Shown piece by piece: positions 51,472-59,807 of a stretch of 64,000 nt of DNA. How positions within the stretch are numbered: position 1 is the stretch's first letter; every line of letters starts with the position of its first letter. Position numbers and translations under genes: made by a program. The notes below the pieces were generated by a model. The model saw only the letters and a program-made list of their open reading frames with translations. It ran no database searches and was not told the DNA's origin. Source of the DNA: SAR86 cluster bacterium AG-422-O05 (GTDB lineage: Bacteria > Pseudomonadota > Gammaproteobacteria > Magnimaribacterales > D2472); the NCBI GenBank assembly GCA_003213495.1, contig QCMW01000001.1, positions 372,001 through 436,000 of the forward strand, written 5' to 3'.

Positions 51472-53298
51472 GTGTGCGGAATCATAGCAGCTGCTTCAAA
51501 TAGAAATGTCGGTAAACTTTTAGTTCAAGGACTCCATAAAATGGAATACAGAGGATATGATTCTGCAGGAATTGCTTTGCATCAAGACGATGGCATAGCT
51601 CACCTGCGAACACTTGGAAAAGTTCAGCTTCTTGAAGAAAAAATGATTTCTGAAAAGCCTAAGAGCAAATTGGGTATTGCTCATACAAGATGGGCGACGC
51701 ATGGAGAGCCATCAGAAACTAATGCTCATCCTCACAAATCACAAGATTCGATTTATATTGTTCATAACGGCATTATTGAAAATTACGTTCAGCTTAAAGA
51801 AGATTTAAAGCAAAGTGGCTACGAATTTTCATCACAAACTGACTCAGAACTAATTGCACACCTTCTTGATCATCATATTAATCAAGGCCAATCAATGGTT
51901 GATGCAATGTATGCTGCAAAAGAAAAACTTGAGGGAGCATATGCAATAGCTGCAATTGATATAAAAGATAGTACAAATTTAGTTATTGCGAGGAACAAGT
52001 CACCCTTATTGATTGGCATTGGAACTGATGAGATGTTTGCGGCTTCAGATCCACTTGCTATAGCACAGCAAACCAATGATTTTATATTTTTAGAAGATGG
52101 TGATGTTGCAGAAATCTCTGCAAATACTTATAAAATTTTTGATGAATCTAAAAAAGAGGTTGTTCGAAAAATTACCCGTATAGACATATCAGCTGAAGCT
52201 ACATCAAAAGGTGGATACAGGCACTATATGGAAAAAGAAATATACGAACAGCCTGAAGCTGTTTCAAATACTATTGATGGAAGAATTGGTGGCGAAGATG
52301 TTTTAGATAATATTTTTGGTCTTGGTTCGAGCGACCTATTTTCAAAAGTGAAGCGCATCCAAATAGTTGCATGCGGAACCAGTCTTCACGCAGGAAGAGT
52401 TGCTGCAAATTGGTTTTCATCTATTGCAGAGTTACCTTGTCAAATAGATTATGCAAGCGAGTATAGATATAGAAACCCACACGTAGATGAGAAATCGTTA
52501 TTAGTAACTATTTCTCAATCAGGCGAAACGGCAGATACATTGGCTGCACTGAATTACGCAAAAGAAAAAGATTATCTTTCTACACTTACAATTTGTAATG
52601 TTCCAACAAGCTCTTTAGCAAGGGAGTCAGAGTTTTCGTTTTTTACAAATGCTGGACCTGAGATTGGTGTTGCCTCAACAAAAGCTTTTACAACTCAATT
52701 GGCAGCATTGATGCTATTAGCATTATCGCTTGCAAAAAGCAGGAATTTAAATCCAAAGCTTAGAGGAAGAGTAGTTCAAGCTTTAAGATTGTTGCCAGAA
52801 ACCATAGCTGAAGCTTTAAAATCAAAAGATCAGATGATTGAGATAGCCCCAGATATAGCCAATAAAGATAATGCACTATTTTTAGGAAGAGGTATTTTTT
52901 ATCCAATTGCTAAAGAGGGAGCACTTAAATTAAAAGAGATTTCTTACATTCATGCTGAGGCATATCCAGCTGGAGAGCTTAAGCATGGCCCACTTGCACT
53001 AATTGATGAAAACATGCCAGTTATAGCTTTGGCGCCAGAGAGTGAAATCGCAGAAAAATTAATTTCTAACCTTGAAGAGGTTAAAGCAAGAGGTGGAACT
53101 CTTTATGTTTGTGCTGATCCATCAGTTACAATGGTGGTTAAGTCGGGCAAATTAATCCCTATGCCCGAATGCGACTTTTTTATGTCACCTATTGTATATA
53201 ATATTCCATTACAAATTCTTTCATACGAAGTTGCTCTCCTAAGAGGAACAGACATTGATCAGCCAAGGAATCTTGCTAAATCAGTGACGGTGGAGTAG
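51472..53298 (+). CDS. glmS: glutamine-fructose-6-phosphate aminotransferase
   Basis: MCGIIAAAS, GIAHTRWATHG, GTSLHAG, C-terminal DQPRNLAKSVTVE; GTG start. Confidence 0.98.
   Translation: MCGIIAAASNRNVGKLLVQGLHKMEYRGYDSAGIALHQDDGIAHLRTLGKVQLLEEKMISEKPKSKLGIAHTRWATHGEPSETNAHPHKSQDSIYIVHNGIIENYVQLKEDLKQSGYEFSSQTDSELIAHLLDHHINQGQSMVDAMYAAKEKLEGAYAIAAIDIKDSTNLVIARNKSPLLIGIGTDEMFAASDPLAIAQQTNDFIFLEDGDVAEISANTYKIFDESKKEVVRKITRIDISAEATSKGGYRHYMEKEIYEQPEAVSNTIDGRIGGEDVLDNIFGLGSSDLFSKVKRIQIVACGTSLHAGRVAANWFSSIAELPCQIDYASEYRYRNPHVDEKSLLVTISQSGETADTLAALNYAKEKDYLSTLTICNVPTSSLARESEFSFFTNAGPEIGVASTKAFTTQLAALMLLALSLAKSRNLNPKLRGRVVQALRLLPETIAEALKSKDQMIEIAPDIANKDNALFLGRGIFYPIAKEGALKLKEISYIHAEAYPAGELKHGPLALIDENMPVIALAPESEIAEKLISNLEEVKARGGTLYVCADPSVTMVVKSGKLIPMPECDFFMSPIVYNIPLQILSYEVALLRGTDIDQPRNLAKSVTVE
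53284..53298 (+). repeat. glmS 3'-tail repeat, copy 1 (native glmS end)
   Basis: GTGACGGTGGAGTAG. Confidence 0.8.
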
Positions 53299-53300
53299 AT

Positions 53301-53321
53301 TTGGTTGTACCAGTTTTTTAA
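53301..53321 (+). repeat. inverted-repeat arm / terminator-like element just after glmS
   Basis: TTGGTTGTACCAGTTTTTTAA; reverse complement recurs at 53854-53875. Confidence 0.7.
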
Positions 53322-53857
53322 TGAAACCTACTTTAAAAATTTTTGTTCAGAAAAACTTTTTACAATCGAATGAATGGAAAGAAGTAAAAAAATTATCCAA
53401 TAAGTTGTTTAAACTTCTTTCTGACCCGAATGTAATAAAAAAAATTAAAAAAGTTAATCAACCGGGAGTTTCTAGTCACAAAATCCAAGAAGTAATAACT
53501 AAAGAGTCTGAAAAGATAGGATTTAAAAGTGAGATGAATGGATTATTTTCTAACTATAAAAATTCAAAACTTAGACCTGATTTTTATAAAAAGGTATTAA
53601 AAACAGGTGTGATAATTGAAGTTGAGAAAGGACAAACAGTTCAAAACAATAATGATTTAAAAGATTTTTGGAAATGTCATATTTGTGATGAAGTTAATTA
53701 TTTATTTCTATTTGTTCCTCAGATTCTTATTCAGAATGAAGAAGACAAAAGAAAGAAAAGTAAAAAACCTTTTAAAGATGTGTGTAATCATATGACTTCA
53801 TTTTTTGAACCACAGAATTACACTAACGTAAGGGGAGTTGTTGTCTTTGGATATTAA
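53321..53857 (+). CDS. putative orphan PD-(D/E)XK-type nuclease (BglII-like fold guess)
   Basis: LRPDFYKKVLKTGVIIEVEKGQT suggests PD...ExEK; no adjacent methyltransferase. Confidence 0.4.
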   Translation: MKPTLKIFVQKNFLQSNEWKEVKKLSNKLFKLLSDPNVIKKIKKVNQPGVSSHKIQEVITKESEKIGFKSEMNGLFSNYKNSKLRPDFYKKVLKTGVIIEVEKGQTVQNNNDLKDFWKCHICDEVNYLFLFVPQILIQNEEDKRKKSKKPFKDVCNHMTSFFEPQNYTNVRGVVVFGY

Positions 53858-53875
53858 AAAAACTAGTACAACCAA
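53854..53875 (-). repeat. inverted-repeat arm, second copy
   Basis: TTAAAAAAACTAGTACAACCAA; complements 53301-53321 with one mismatch and one indel. Confidence 0.7.
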
Positions 53876-53884
53876 TTCAACTTC

Positions 53885-53899
53885 GTTACAGTGGAGTAA
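53885..53899 (+). repeat. glmS 3'-tail repeat, copy 2 (intergenic)
   Basis: GTTACAGTGGAGTAA (12/15 to glmS tail). Confidence 0.65.
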
Positions 53900-54020
53900 G
53901 TTCAACCCAACTTTCGTTTTAACCTCGCATTCTGCGGGAGTTTCAAAAATCACTAAAATTTAACTCCGGTAAAAACTACCCTAAATTTTTTGCCTATTTT
54001 TTCGTATTAGCGGAACTCAT

Positions 54021-54044
54021 AAGGGGTTGATATGACTTGTTGCG
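54021..54044 (+). repeat. 24-bp direct repeat flanking the YwqK-like gene, copy 1
   Basis: AAGGGGTTGATATGACTTGTTGCG. Confidence 0.75.
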
Positions 54045-54080
54045 AAACATGATGGCGAATTAAAGTGGCATAATTAATCT

Positions 54081-54623
54081 ATGACAAAGAAACCCGAAAT
54101 CCCCAAAGAAGAAGACGTTATTTTAAGAAAGGACGGTCTTTATTATGTTAAAGATGCAAAGGTCTCATTTACAGGGATCTCAGAAGATTTTTTTGAAAAC
54201 AGCCAATTAAAATCAAGAGGAAACTATAAAGATGGAAAATTGCACGGACTTTATGTGTTGTTCTATGAAAACGGCCAATTAAAATTTAAAGGAAATTATA
54301 AATACGGAAAAGAGTATGGACTTTATGAGTGGTATCACAAAAACGGTCAACTACATAGCAAGCAAAAATACGAAAAAGGTCAAATTATAGATGGACAGCA
54401 TGAGTGGTTCTATGACAACGGTAAATTAGAGTATAGGGAAACATTTAAAAACGGAAAACTCCATGGTCCTAATGAGTCATTCTACAAAAACGGCCAATTA
54501 CAAAATAGGACTAACTATAAAAACGGAAAACAACATGGACTTAGTGAGTGGTTCGATGAAAACGGTAAGTTTATACAAACCATGACCCTTAGAAATGGTC
54601 AAACCATCGATATTAAGTACTAA
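54081..54623 (+). CDS. MORN/YwqK-repeat protein
   Basis: Repeated NGQLxxxxxYKxGKxHGLxEWFxxNGQL units. Confidence 0.85.
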   Translation: MTKKPEIPKEEDVILRKDGLYYVKDAKVSFTGISEDFFENSQLKSRGNYKDGKLHGLYVLFYENGQLKFKGNYKYGKEYGLYEWYHKNGQLHSKQKYEKGQIIDGQHEWFYDNGKLEYRETFKNGKLHGPNESFYKNGQLQNRTNYKNGKQHGLSEWFDENGKFIQTMTLRNGQTIDIKY

Positions 54624-54640
54624 TCAATTGTTTTAGTTGT

Positions 54641-54664
54641 AAGGTTTTGATATGACTTGTTGCG
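54641..54664 (+). repeat. 24-bp direct repeat, copy 2
   Basis: AAGGTTTTGATATGACTTGTTGCG, 22/24 to copy 1, 620 bp apart. Confidence 0.75.
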
Positions 54665-54848
54665 GTCTGTTGTGTATGTTCAAAGGACATTCATAAGTAC
54701 ATAAAGAATTAGAGAATACAAAAGCAATCTTCATAGAAGCGGAAGAAAAGAATAAAAGTAACCCATGAGTAGTTCATACAACCAAACTTTAAACTTTTCA
54801 AAAACTGCTAAAATAGTGGTTATGAGAAAGATCGGTTCACCTTACTCC

Positions 54849-54863
54849 GTTACGGTGGAGTAG
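54849..54863 (+). repeat. glmS 3'-tail repeat, copy 3 (intergenic)
   Basis: GTTACGGTGGAGTAG (14/15 to glmS tail). Confidence 0.7.
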
Positions 54864-54882
54864 TTTCGTTTGCAGAATTAAA

Positions 54883-55380
54883 ATGAAGAAAAGTTTATTT
54901 TTAATAGTCATATCATTTATTACCCTTCAAATATTTGCTATAGATATTGACGAATTTATAGAACTTTCAAATCAAACATCTGTTAATAAATTTGAAGACA
55001 ACATAACATCGAGATTAGTTGAATGTAGAAAGGCTGAGAAACTTTCAGAAAATTTACCAGGCGATCCGAGGTTATATATTGGCAAAATTGTACTATATAC
55101 GGAATTTTTTGATTTTGATAATATGAAAACATATTATCTTAAACGGAAATATGATGAAAGAGACACTTCTGTTTTTAATTATAAAATTAGAAAATCTGAC
55201 GTCATTAGACAGTACTTCAATCCAAACCAAGAAATATTTTATATAACAGATGAGAATAGTATTTTTATAAATTTTAGAACCGTATTCGACTATACATTTG
55301 ATAAAAGAACGCTAACACTTCACGGTAGGGGTTACCAAGACCGTGACCCACCCCAATGCAGATACCTTGTAAAGCAATAA
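54883..55380 (+). CDS. secreted hypothetical protein
   Basis: N-terminal signal peptide MKKSLFLIVISFITLQIFA. Confidence 0.6.
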   Translation: MKKSLFLIVISFITLQIFAIDIDEFIELSNQTSVNKFEDNITSRLVECRKAEKLSENLPGDPRLYIGKIVLYTEFFDFDNMKTYYLKRKYDERDTSVFNYKIRKSDVIRQYFNPNQEIFYITDENSIFINFRTVFDYTFDKRTLTLHGRGYQDRDPPQCRYLVKQ

Positions 55381-55385
55381 AGAAT

Positions 55386-55673
55386 ATGGAAGTAAACTGG
55401 ATAGTAGTAGGTTGGATTATAGATATGATTCTTAATGGCTTAGTGTGGCTTATCATTGCAGTATTTTCTCTGTTATTAATTGACATGACTGACACATGGA
55501 CAAGAAAAGCTATTCAATTTATGGACAAGACTGATAAATGGATAAGAAAATTAATAGATAACTTATTTGAATGGATTCAAATGAAGAATCTTGAAATAAT
55601 TTCGGGTATTATTTTGTTGATAGTCTTAGGTATTCTTGCTCAACTAGAAATAATTCCTAAGCTTATTAATTAG
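55386..55673 (+). CDS. hypothetical membrane protein, two TM segments
   Basis: ATG 55386 (MEVNWIVVGW) preferred over track start. Confidence 0.55.
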   Translation: MEVNWIVVGWIIDMILNGLVWLIIAVFSLLLIDMTDTWTRKAIQFMDKTDKWIRKLIDNLFEWIQMKNLEIISGIILLIVLGILAQLEIIPKLIN

Positions 55674-55820
55674 CATTAAACTAAATAAATAATCAAAAAA
55701 ACTTATCAGTTTTTTATGTATTTAATGTAAATAATTTATGTATTTTTAAATAATTCCTAAGCTTATAAATTAGCATTAAACTAAATAAATAATCAAAAAG
55801 ACTTATCAGTTTTTTATGTA
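55648..55820 (+). repeat. 100-bp-period tandem duplication of a gene 3' end plus terminator-like hairpin
   Basis: 55648-55720 and 55748-55820 share 73 nt with two mismatches; each contains AAAAA(A/G)ACTtatcAGTTTTTT. Confidence 0.9.
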
Positions 55821-55837
55821 CTTTTAAAAGTTAGTTC

Positions 55838-56635
55838 ATGAATTTTTTTGAAAGACACACTAAGAAAATATTAATAACATTGATTTTAATAATGATGTTA
55901 ATAATTTTAATGTTTCCTAGATTATTCAAATACCTTTCTGAATTGCCAACTTTCTCACTATACGTCATATTTTTGTTCCCCGTTGCTTTCTTTTTTATTT
56001 ATAAGTTATATGCGAATAAGAAAAGAGTAATTGCTCTTGAAGAATATGCTGAAAAATACAATTATGAATTTTATGAAAAGCCTGACGAAGCTCAAACTTC
56101 TTTATTTAAAGAGTTCAGTTCGACAAAAATAATAAATAATGAAGATAAATTTTTTAATTTGCTAGTTCCTAAAGATGATAATGATACTAAACCATTAATA
56201 GTTACTGGCAAGAGTGAAATTGGAGGTGGAGAAAGTTCTCATACATATTACACTCAGATTTTTTTGTATAAACATAATACTGACTTACCAAAATTTTATA
56301 TTCAAAGAAAAACTAAACTTGATATCATTTTTGGAAAAATAAAAGAGCGCACCTCATCAAACGAAACTGGAATAAAGCTATATAAATTTAAGAAAAAAAA
56401 ATTTCCTCATAATAAATATTTTTTCTTTAGTGAAGACCCAAATATTGAAAATTTTATTACAAATGAATTTATTGAGCTTTTAAAGATAGGGATTATTAAA
56501 AAAAAGGCACTAATAAATATAGAATCAAATGGTAAAAATTTAATTTTTTATAAACAATGGTCAAGACACTCTTTAGAATTAATGGATTACTATTCAAACT
56601 TATTTAAAGTTATAAAAGAATCTTTGATAAAATAG
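55838..56635 (+). CDS. hypothetical membrane protein, two N-terminal TM segments
   Basis: Intact 265-aa ORF. Confidence 0.6.
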   Translation: MNFFERHTKKILITLILIMMLIILMFPRLFKYLSELPTFSLYVIFLFPVAFFFIYKLYANKKRVIALEEYAEKYNYEFYEKPDEAQTSLFKEFSSTKIINNEDKFFNLLVPKDDNDTKPLIVTGKSEIGGGESSHTYYTQIFLYKHNTDLPKFYIQRKTKLDIIFGKIKERTSSNETGIKLYKFKKKKFPHNKYFFFSEDPNIENFITNEFIELLKIGIIKKKALINIESNGKNLIFYKQWSRHSLELMDYYSNLFKVIKESLIK

Positions 56636-56664
56636 TTTTAATACCTTATCTAAGATGTAATAAA

Positions 56665-56898
56665 ATGAATAAAACATATAAATTAATTATAGTTTTGCTT
56701 CTGATAACCATAACAATAATGGGTTGGAAAATTTATGATCTCAAGCAATCATCAGAAGAGCTGAAACAGTTTTCAGTAAAAACCGGTGTTGAATGTATTA
56801 AGAACTCAAAAACAATGACACAGGAAGAGATCGATTATTGTTTACCTGTTATGGAAATGTTGGGATTTAAGTATAAGGATGAGACCGAGGAGGATTAG
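56665..56898 (+). CDS. small single-TM protein
   Basis: 77-aa ORF, N-terminal TM. Confidence 0.55.
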   Translation: MNKTYKLIIVLLLITITIMGWKIYDLKQSSEELKQFSVKTGVECIKNSKTMTQEEIDYCLPVMEMLGFKYKDETEED

Positions 56899-56900
56899 AT

Positions 56901-57167
56901 ATGGAAGACTATGAAATACTTTATTTGAGCATGGTTATATTTACATGCTACGGTTTTAATTTAGCGCAAGGCCTAAGGGCAGCAATTAATAGAGGTGATA
57001 CGGTCAGAATCACACCAAAGATTTTATGCTCTATTTATTGTATATCTGTATCAATAATTGCCTCAACAATCGCTTCCAATACTGCCTTTTCTGACCTTTT
57101 TACTTATTTACACATATTCATAATACTTTTTCAATCGGCAATGATCTGGTATCCAAAACCAGATTAA
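56901..57167 (+). CDS. small multi-TM protein
   Basis: 88-aa ORF. Confidence 0.55.
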   Translation: MEDYEILYLSMVIFTCYGFNLAQGLRAAINRGDTVRITPKILCSIYCISVSIIASTIASNTAFSDLFTYLHIFIILFQSAMIWYPKPD

Positions 57168-57170
57168 ATA

Positions 57171-57269
57171 ATGTATTTAATGATTGAGATTTTATTTTGG
57201 AGTATAGTAATAGTTACTTGGATAAGTGTCGGCATGCATGTTCTTAAAGAATTTATAAGATTTAAATAA
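57171..57269 (+). CDS. 32-aa single-TM small protein (below track cutoff)
   Basis: MYLMIEILFWSIVIVTWISVGMHVLKEFIRFK; 3 nt after upstream stop. Confidence 0.45.
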   Translation: MYLMIEILFWSIVIVTWISVGMHVLKEFIRFK

Positions 57270-57274
57270 AAAAA

Positions 57275-57685
57275 ATGATTGAACCAAATATGAAAAAACC
57301 AAGCTTATTTAGAAGAAGTGTAATGGGTTTAGTTAGTGGTTGGAGAAGGGTAATGGACGTGAGATATAACCCACTTAAGTACATTCCTGATCCAAGTTTA
57401 CAAACCTATTTTATGCTTGTGCTTTTTACAGTATGGAGCACATTCTTTGGGTTTTTGGCTGCAAACTATCTTGGATGGTTTGGATATAACACCGTAGTTA
57501 GTATCGTTATACATATTGCTGTATTGTTGCCACTCGCATTTACTAACGCAATCTTTGTTGATGCAGAAAGAGATGGCGCGAATTGGTTAAAAGAATGGAA
57601 AGAAGAACAATCAAGATACAAGCTAGTAGTCAACAGACTAAAAACTAAGAACTTGGTTATATGGAATCCAAATAAGGAATCATAA
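57275..57685 (+). CDS. hypothetical membrane protein
   Basis: 136-aa ORF, two TM segments. Confidence 0.6.
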   Translation: MIEPNMKKPSLFRRSVMGLVSGWRRVMDVRYNPLKYIPDPSLQTYFMLVLFTVWSTFFGFLAANYLGWFGYNTVVSIVIHIAVLLPLAFTNAIFVDAERDGANWLKEWKEEQSRYKLVVNRLKTKNLVIWNPNKES

Positions 57686-57690
57686 TTCCA

Positions 57691-58131
57691 TTGATACCTG
57701 AAGAATATTTCTGGATTAAGCCCCTTCTTTTTCTATTCTCTATTTCATTAGCCTCAATCCTTTATTTTTCTTGTCATTTGCTTAAAAAGTTCATAAAAGA
57801 AACACGGCAAACCTCTATAAATTTTAAAAACTTTATAAAAAAAGAATATTTTCCGAAAAAACTTGGGATACACATAATGAATGGATCTTGGGAAGGTCAA
57901 TTTGATGATCCTTTTGAGGGATTTGCTGTAATAAGTAATTGTGTCGAAATAGGAGAGGTGTTGACTTATAACTCAGGTTCATGGAAATACATATATTGGC
58001 AAAAATATTGCGAAAATGACTATATTAGCAGTGAAGATTTTCATGTTAGTGTTGGAGGCGACTTGAAAAGATTTAAACAGTGGTCAAAAGAAAACGAACA
58101 CTTACTTTTGAAGAATAAATTAAATGACTAA
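57691..58131 (+). CDS. hypothetical protein with N-terminal TM
   Basis: 146-aa ORF; TTG-type start. Confidence 0.5.
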   Translation: MIPEEYFWIKPLLFLFSISLASILYFSCHLLKKFIKETRQTSINFKNFIKKEYFPKKLGIHIMNGSWEGQFDDPFEGFAVISNCVEIGEVLTYNSGSWKYIYWQKYCENDYISSEDFHVSVGGDLKRFKQWSKENEHLLLKNKLND

Positions 58132-58654
58132 ATTTAAAAATTTAATAATATTAAGCCCACTTGCATACGTCCTCCATCATTTTGAAGAACATATAATTTT
58201 TAACTTTAGAGATTGGAGGCTTACATATTTTCAGGACAACAATTCTCTCTCAACAGAGGAGGTTCTGGTAAGGCTATTGGTTGTGTTATTAATCTTTATA
58301 TTTGTTCACTCAGTAAGAAAAAATAAAGGTAGTGCTCATGTTTTGTTATATTTTTTAATGACAACACAAGTGGTCAATGTCTTTTTTCATATTTTCTTTA
58401 GCTTATATTTTTTAGATTTTAGTCCAGGAGTTATTACAGGTATTTTGTTTTACTTGCCTATAAATTATTTAATTTTTAAGGCTGCAATTAATGAAGGATT
58501 GCTCAATAATACTAAAGAAATAGCTTTTATATTTGTTTTAGGAGTCAGCACATTTGCTTTATTTGAGTATATTGGCCCGGTTGTAATGCAGATATCATTT
58601 TTATTATCCATAACTTATTATTTCTTTAGCACCAAATATATTCACTCGAACTAG
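58124..58654 (+). CDS. HXXEE-domain membrane protein
   Basis: LHHFEEH motif near N-terminus and multiple TMs. Confidence 0.65.
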   Translation: MTKFKNLIILSPLAYVLHHFEEHIIFNFRDWRLTYFQDNNSLSTEEVLVRLLVVLLIFIFVHSVRKNKGSAHVLLYFLMTTQVVNVFFHIFFSLYFLDFSPGVITGILFYLPINYLIFKAAINEGLLNNTKEIAFIFVLGVSTFALFEYIGPVVMQISFLLSITYYFFSTKYIHSN

Positions 58655-58685
58655 TTATAAAACTGGTTTAGTTTATAATTAGTGT

Positions 58686-58733
58686 ATGTGTGATTGTTGT
58701 GATTGTTGCGAGTGCTCTTGCTGCGCTAAATGA
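58686..58733 (+). CDS. 15-aa cysteine-rich uORF/microprotein MCDCCDCCECSCCAK
   Basis: ATG TGT GAT TGT TGT GAT TGT TGC GAG TGC TCT TGC TGC GCT AAA TGA; ATGA overlap with next gene. Confidence 0.5.
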   Translation: MCDCCDCCECSCCAK

Positions 58734-59143
58734 AACAGAAGCTATTAACTTTATTATTAGCAGCATTTTTAATTTCTAGTTGTGATCTAGAAAATCCTGG
58801 AGGCGTGCTTACCTATAATGAGCTCCCAAACTCCGTTATAGAATTTTTTGATAAAACCGATATATTAGAAAATGAACAAATCATTGCCTATTATGATGTT
58901 ACAGTTGTATTAGATAACTCAGAATCGGCAATATTAACTAATAAAAATCTCATATATTATAAATATGGACGTATTGAAAGATTCCCTTTAAATAGTATTG
59001 TGAGTATTGAAGAGGAAGATTGTTTCGGCCTTTGTATTGTTGCCTCAACAAGAGACGATCGAGTTATGAAAATTGAAATTGCTCCATTGAACGGTGGCGA
59101 CCTGTTTCTTAACCTCTTAAGAAATCAAGTTAGCAAAGTCTAG
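58730..59143 (+). CDS. predicted lipoprotein
   Basis: MKQKLLTLLLAAFLISSC lipobox. Confidence 0.7.
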   Translation: MKQKLLTLLLAAFLISSCDLENPGGVLTYNELPNSVIEFFDKTDILENEQIIAYYDVTVVLDNSESAILTNKNLIYYKYGRIERFPLNSIVSIEEEDCFGLCIVASTRDDRVMKIEIAPLNGGDLFLNLLRNQVSKV

Positions 59144-59151
59144 ATCTTTGG

Positions 59152-59598
59152 ATGGATTTTTTAGATTTTCTTGCAAAAGAGGGTAGTGACTTTAAGGGTC
59201 GAACATTAAAACTAATATGGTCTTTTTCAGATGACGATATTCAAGAAACCCATGATTTTATTCAAATTATTTTTCCATTAAACAAGGCGAGTGAGTCAGT
59301 TTTTCATGGATACTATCTGAATTCAGATGATTTAGTTGAGCAAATTAGAAACAGTCCAATAGCAAAAGAGAATATATTACAGTCTTCTAAATGGTATCTA
59401 TCTTTCTTAAAAAGAAACATATGGTTGTGGAATAGAAACTATGATCATAATCAAAAACGCATAACAAGAGTCATAGAGTGTTTAAGATTGTTGGTATCAG
59501 AGGAGGAATCAGATAAGTTTTATGATAATGTAATGGAAATCTTAAAAGATAATAATAAGGTTAATCATAAGACATTAAATTTTTGGGAAAATGCTTAG
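59152..59598 (+). CDS. hypothetical soluble protein
   Basis: 148-aa ORF. Confidence 0.5.
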   Translation: MDFLDFLAKEGSDFKGRTLKLIWSFSDDDIQETHDFIQIIFPLNKASESVFHGYYLNSDDLVEQIRNSPIAKENILQSSKWYLSFLKRNIWLWNRNYDHNQKRITRVIECLRLLVSEEESDKFYDNVMEILKDNNKVNHKTLNFWENA

Positions 59599-59631
59599 CA
59601 ATTCATATATCAATCGTAAAAGAAGAAAGTA

Positions 59632-59802
59632 ATGACCTATCAAGCACATTTATTTATAGCATTAACAATTGGATTCATAGGAATACTATTTTGTATTTTC
59701 ATGTATCAATCTAATAAAATTAAAGAAGCACAAATATTTTTCTTTTTAACAATAGCTATGATGGCTTTTTGGATGTATGTTGCTACGGGATATATTTTAT
59801 AA
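59632..59802 (+). CDS. 56-aa two-TM small protein (below track cutoff)
   Basis: MTYQAHLFIALTIGFIGILFCIFMYQSNKIKEAQIFFFLTIAMMAFWMYVATGYIL. Confidence 0.5.
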   Translation: MTYQAHLFIALTIGFIGILFCIFMYQSNKIKEAQIFFFLTIAMMAFWMYVATGYIL

Positions 59803-59807
59803 AAATC

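Noticed and set aside
54697-54768. Possible gene remnant (VHKELENTKAIFIEAEEKNKSNP-stop)
   Set aside because: Only about 23 codons with an upstream in-frame stop; not enough to support a pseudogene call.
53858-54882. Integron cassette array with attC sites
   Set aside because: No integrase and no convincing GTTRRRY/RYYYAAC paired core sites; direct repeats do not fold as attC.
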